Positions 6,727 through 8,580 of a stretch of DNA of 8,580 bases are shown one piece after another; position 1 is the first letter of the stretch; every line of letters starts with the position of its first letter. The translations under genes were made by a program, and so were the position numbers. Source of the DNA: an uncultured Ruminococcus sp. (lineage in GTDB: Bacteria > Bacillota > Clostridia > Oscillospirales > CAG-272); NCBI GenBank assembly GCA_902773455.1, contig CACYEW010000035.1, positions 1-8,580 of the forward strand, given 5' to 3'. The notes beneath the pieces were generated by a model, which was not told where the DNA came from, did no database searches, and saw nothing but the letters and a program-made list of their open reading frames with translations.

Positions 6727-7719
6727 TCAATCTTCCGGTATTTCATCGTAGCCGTGATATCCGGCGTAATCGACGTTGAACTGTATGCTTGCAAGTATTT
6801 TGGAATCGTCTATGCGGGCTACGCAGTCGATATCCTGCCCTTCGAGCCAGATATACAGGTCGATCCTTATCTTCTCATCGGGACTTATCGTAAACAGATC
6901 TTTGTTCGATTTGAACGCTCCGAGCTTCTTTATCGTTACGTTTCTCTGTACGGGATCGGCTTCGCTCCACGACGATGAATACTGAAGGATAAGATGGTCG
7001 TCGTCAGTCAGGTTTGCCGTTCTGTCGATGCTCGGCGTGGGGAAATATCCGTAGGCGGTTGAAAGATGATAGTCGCAGCTCGGTTCATAGATGAAGAACT
7101 CGGACGGGCCGGTCGGCTGACCGTCGTCTTTACCGACGTGAGTGATGCGAAAACCGATACGTATCGCCGTCTGAGCGTTATTTCCGCCGTCATGGTGGCG
7201 TATTTCTTCTGCGTCCCAGATCGGTTTGCCTATAACGTACGTTCCGGATCCCTTTTCGCCGCCGTTCACCTCGACCGCTTCCGCAAGGCGGACGGTGCAT
7301 TCGGCGTCCGTTCTCGCGTAAAACGTTCCCGTTACGTAATAGCCTTCGCTTCCCTGACGGTTGGCGTTTTTCTCGTCGGAGAGGGCGAAAAGCTCCGTCA
7401 TCCTGCCGTCAAATCCGTAACGCATGGAGTAGAATCTCTGCTGCCTGTCAGACCACGTTACGGGTTTCAGCGGATATTCGCCGCTGACGATCTGCTCAAA
7501 ATCTATTCGCTGGGACCATTCGGAGTCCGGCGCGTCGTGCATAACGGCGATCTCCATGCCCTGCTGTGAGTTGATGTAGATGGACATATCGTTTACGTGC
7601 GGCGTCTGCGAAAGCGCAAACCACGTATAAGTCGATGCGACGAGCAGGATCAGGAGTGCCAGTAAAACCCATAGATAGAGAAACGTCCGCCGTTTTTGTC
7701 TTATTGCCTGATCCGGCAT
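6727..7719 (-). CDS. SipW/TasA-type surface protein, WLEGxDxDC family (330 aa)
   Basis: Predicted exported protein and probable first gene of the tightly packed operon. Seen: basic RQKRR (7-11), hydrophobic segment 12-29, then STYTWFALSQTPHVNDMSIYIN (29-50), a SipW-type signal end with the Trp-Phe pair and the first strand. The remainder is beta-rich and soluble. AIRIGF (185-190), EFFIYEP (207-213) and YIWLEGQDIDC (289-299) occur in the same order in the 448-residue paralogue at 1084-2430, and both end in a strand after the WLEG motif. Three cysteines (141, 215, 299) are present; Cys299 is the one conserved with the paralogue. A perfect ribosome site (AAGGAG, 7727-7732) lies 7 bases before the ATG. 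The likely role is an accessory or minor component of an extracellular fibre or matrix processed by the adjacent peptidase. I do not recognise a named family beyond the SipW/TasA-type signal. Confidence 0.8.
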   Translation of the reverse strand: MPDQAIRQKRRTFLYLWVLLALLILLVASTYTWFALSQTPHVNDMSIYINSQQGMEIAVMHDAPDSEWSQRIDFEQIVSGEYPLKPVTWSDRQQRFYSMRYGFDGRMTELFALSDEKNANRQGSEGYYVTGTFYARTDAECTVRLAEAVEVNGGEKGSGTYVIGKPIWDAEEIRHHDGGNNAQTAIRIGFRITHVGKDDGQPTGPSEFFIYEPSCDYHLSTAYGYFPTPSIDRTANLTDDDHLILQYSSSWSEADPVQRNVTIKKLGAFKSNKDLFTISPDEKIRIDLYIWLEGQDIDCVARIDDSKILASIQFNVDYAGYHGYDEIPED

Positions 7720-7726
7720 TTTGTTT

Positions 7727-7732
7727 CTCCTT
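7727..7732 (-). promoter_or_regulatory. Strong ribosome binding site of the 330-residue surface protein
   Basis: AAGGAG inside AAAGGAGA, 7 bases before the ATG at 7717-7719. It fixes the start of this gene. Confidence 0.87.
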
Positions 7733-7758
7733 TCATTTCAATATATCCGCAGGTTCCA

Positions 7759-7787
7759 CCTTTACGCATAATATCTACGCGCAAAGG
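7759..7787. repeat. Imperfect hairpin (third in the leader)
   Basis: On the minus strand CCTTTGCGC pairs with GCGTAAAGG (9 pairs, one G-U) around an 11-base AT-rich loop. It shares two bases with the next hairpin, so the two may be alternative folds. No run of T follows, so it is not a normal terminator. Confidence 0.5.
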
Positions 7788-7805
7788 TCGCCCCTGCGGG
7801 CGATC
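7786..7805. repeat. Short GC-rich hairpin with GCAG tetraloop
   Basis: On the minus strand TCGCCC and GGGCGA form a perfect 6-bp stem (7803-7798 with 7793-7788), extendable by a G-U and a G-C pair on the outside. The loop GCAG (7797-7794) is the exact complement of the CTGC loop of the neighbouring 12-bp hairpin. Confidence 0.65.
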
Positions 7806-7813
7806 CAGTCCAT

Positions 7814-7841
7814 TCGGACGCCTGCGCAGGCAGGCGTCCGA
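7814..7841. repeat. Perfect 12-bp inverted repeat with CTGC loop
   Basis: TCGGACGCCTGC and its exact reverse complement enclose a 4-base loop, CTGC on the minus strand. It lies 20 bases after the stop of the upstream surface protein gene. In the direction of transcription no T-run follows, so it is not a textbook intrinsic terminator; on the plus strand a run of six T (7854-7859) lies 12 bases further on, but there is no plus-strand gene to terminate. It could protect the upstream mRNA 3' end, weaken read-through, or be one copy of a dispersed palindromic repeat. Confidence 0.8.
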
Positions 7842-7861
7842 CAGACGTTTATATTTTTTGA

Positions 7862-8580
7862 TTACTGCATGAGCTGGAGAAGCTCCGCTTTTTCATCACT
7901 TGTTGCAACCGCGTTGAACTTAGAAGCCAGATCCGTGCCGGCGCTGTTGACTTCGCCAAGCGTTGCATCACCGTTTGCGTAAACCGTGTTCGCGTTATTA
8001 AGCGAAGTCAGGAAAGCCGCTTCATCTTCCGTGAGGTCTTCTTCGGCTTTTGCGCTTATCGTATCATAAGTATCGCAGCCTTCGATATACTCGATAGCCG
8101 TGTGGAGCTTCGTCTTCGCAGCCGCTATCTGTTCGGCTTCGGACGGAGCGTTTTCACCGTTACGAAGTGAAGCGTTCTCCATCGGAACGAGATCGACGTC
8201 GGTCGCGAACTGGAAGTTGAGCGAGCCGGTCATGGATTTTTCGGCGTTTGCGACCATCGTGTTGTCAATCGCGTCGCCGTCGAAATAGATTACCGTGCTG
8301 AGCTTCTGCGCTACGTTCTGCGTAAGGGTAAGAAGAGTGAGATCGTTTTTCGTATTATCTTCCGCGTCGAGCTTCTTTGCACCGAGCGTCACTATTTTTC
8401 CGCCGTCGGAAGCGTCGGTAACGTCGAAGCCGAACAGAGCGATGTTGACGATAAGCGTTTCTGCCGTGCCGTCATTGTCTTCGTCGGAAGCCGTGCCGCC
8501 GGCATACGTCTTTTCACCGGTAGTCGCGTTTTCAGTAACTGTTATATCCGGCGCGGCGATCGTAAGGATCTTATAAGAGA
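7862..8580 (-). CDS. Secreted/surface protein with SipW-associated motif and FIVAR-like C-terminus (5' end outside window)
   Basis: The last 238 codons are visible; the frame is open to the right edge, and the GTG at 8390-8392 is an internal valine codon, not a start. Seen: acidic, Thr/Ala/Asp-rich beta-type sequence, then residues 93-132 (LSTVIYFDGDAIDNTMV...SMTGSLNFQF...LVPM), a pattern I recall from the C-terminal part of clostridial proteins with SipW-dependent signals. It is followed by about 100 helical residues (143-238); residues 147-225, with ANTVYANGDATLGEVNSAGT, fit the FIVAR three-helix repeat (alanine-rich, 'N..AT..EV..A...L'), known in surface adhesins. The composition is that of an extracellular, possibly major, structural protein. 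No LPxTG-like sorting motif or C-terminal anchor is present: the protein ends LLQLMQ, so it is probably released or assembled. Relationship to the downstream operon is inferred from strand and theme. Confidence 0.78.
   Translation of the reverse strand, partial: SYKILTIAAPDITVTENATTGEKTYAGGTASDEDNDGTAETLIVNIALFGFDVTDASDGGKIVTLGAKKLDAEDNTKNDLTLLTLTQNVAQKLSTVIYFDGDAIDNTMVANAEKSMTGSLNFQFATDVDLVPMENASLRNGENAPSEAEQIAAAKTKLHTAIEYIEGCDTYDTISAKAEEDLTEDEAAFLTSLNNANTVYANGDATLGEVNSAGTDLASKFNAVATSDEKAELLQLMQ

Larger units (their letters stand above)
7720..7861. other. Intergenic leader between fibre-like gene and operon
   Basis: The longest non-coding stretch in the window. In minus-strand order it holds an A-rich start, three hairpins (7841-7814, 7805-7786, 7787-7759), a purine-rich stretch and the ribosome site of the 330-residue gene. 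AT-rich pieces such as TATTAT (about 7769-7774) and TATATT (about 7740-7746) could be -10 boxes, but no good -35 lies at the correct distance, so I do not call a promoter. No small ORF with its own ribosome site was seen. Confidence 0.6.

Noticed and set aside
7066..7569. Plus-strand open frame (167 codons)
   Set aside because: Lies wholly opposite the 330-residue surface gene, without a ribosome site or recognisable motif.
7814..7860. Intrinsic terminator
   Set aside because: The perfect hairpin has no T-run on its downstream side in the direction of transcription. The T-run at 7854-7859 is on the plus-strand side and separated by 12 bases, with no plus-strand gene.
8390..8392. GTG as start of a 176-residue gene
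   Set aside because: The frame stays open for another 62 codons to the window edge with the same composition, so this is an internal codon of a larger protein.

Overview
This window reads as a single-strand gene cluster from a Gram-positive bacterium, most likely an uncultured, gut-type member of Bacillota class Clostridia. The reasons are strong AAGGAG-type ribosome binding sites, frequent ATA isoleucine codons, ER-type (SipW-like) signal peptidases, and surface proteins with SipW/TasA-type signal peptides. No taxonomic marker gene is present, so this is inference. Every convincing gene is on the minus strand, so the cluster is read from right to left. Long plus-strand frames are antisense shadows.

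Layout in the direction of transcription: (1) 8580-7862, the C-terminal 238 residues of a secreted or surface protein carrying a motif I associate with clostridial SipW-type surface proteins, followed by a FIVAR-like helical domain; (2) a 142-base gap, 7861-7720, with three consecutive hairpins, two of which have complementary tetraloops; (3) 7719-6727, a 330-residue TasA-like surface protein; (4) 6677-5895, an ER-type signal peptidase; (5) 5867-4293, a membrane-anchored McrB-like AAA+ NTPase; (6) 4268-2427, a DUF2357-like (McrC-related) protein whose C-terminal 245 residues are a charged coiled coil instead of a nuclease; (7) 2430-1084, a 448-residue paralogue of gene 3; (8) 1087-290, a second ER-type signal peptidase; (9) 261-1, the start of a small third TasA-like protein. 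Genes 3 to 9 are tightly packed, with ATGA overlaps at 2427-2430 and 1084-1087 and gaps of 24 to 49 bases elsewhere, so they look like one operon that continues past the left edge.

Inferred working model: the two signal peptidases process the SipW-type signal peptides of the three or four surface proteins, which would form or decorate an extracellular fibre or matrix. The unusual part is the central pair: an McrB-type AAA+ motor fixed to the membrane by two N-terminal helices, next to a DUF2357 coiled-coil protein. In McrBC restriction systems the equivalent pair is a DNA-cleaving motor plus nuclease. Here the nuclease is absent and the pair lies between two surface-protein/peptidase modules. 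This suggests a cytoplasmic, membrane-attached machine that energises or organises secretion or assembly of the surface proteins. I do not know a described system of this composition, and this is the main discovery candidate of the window.
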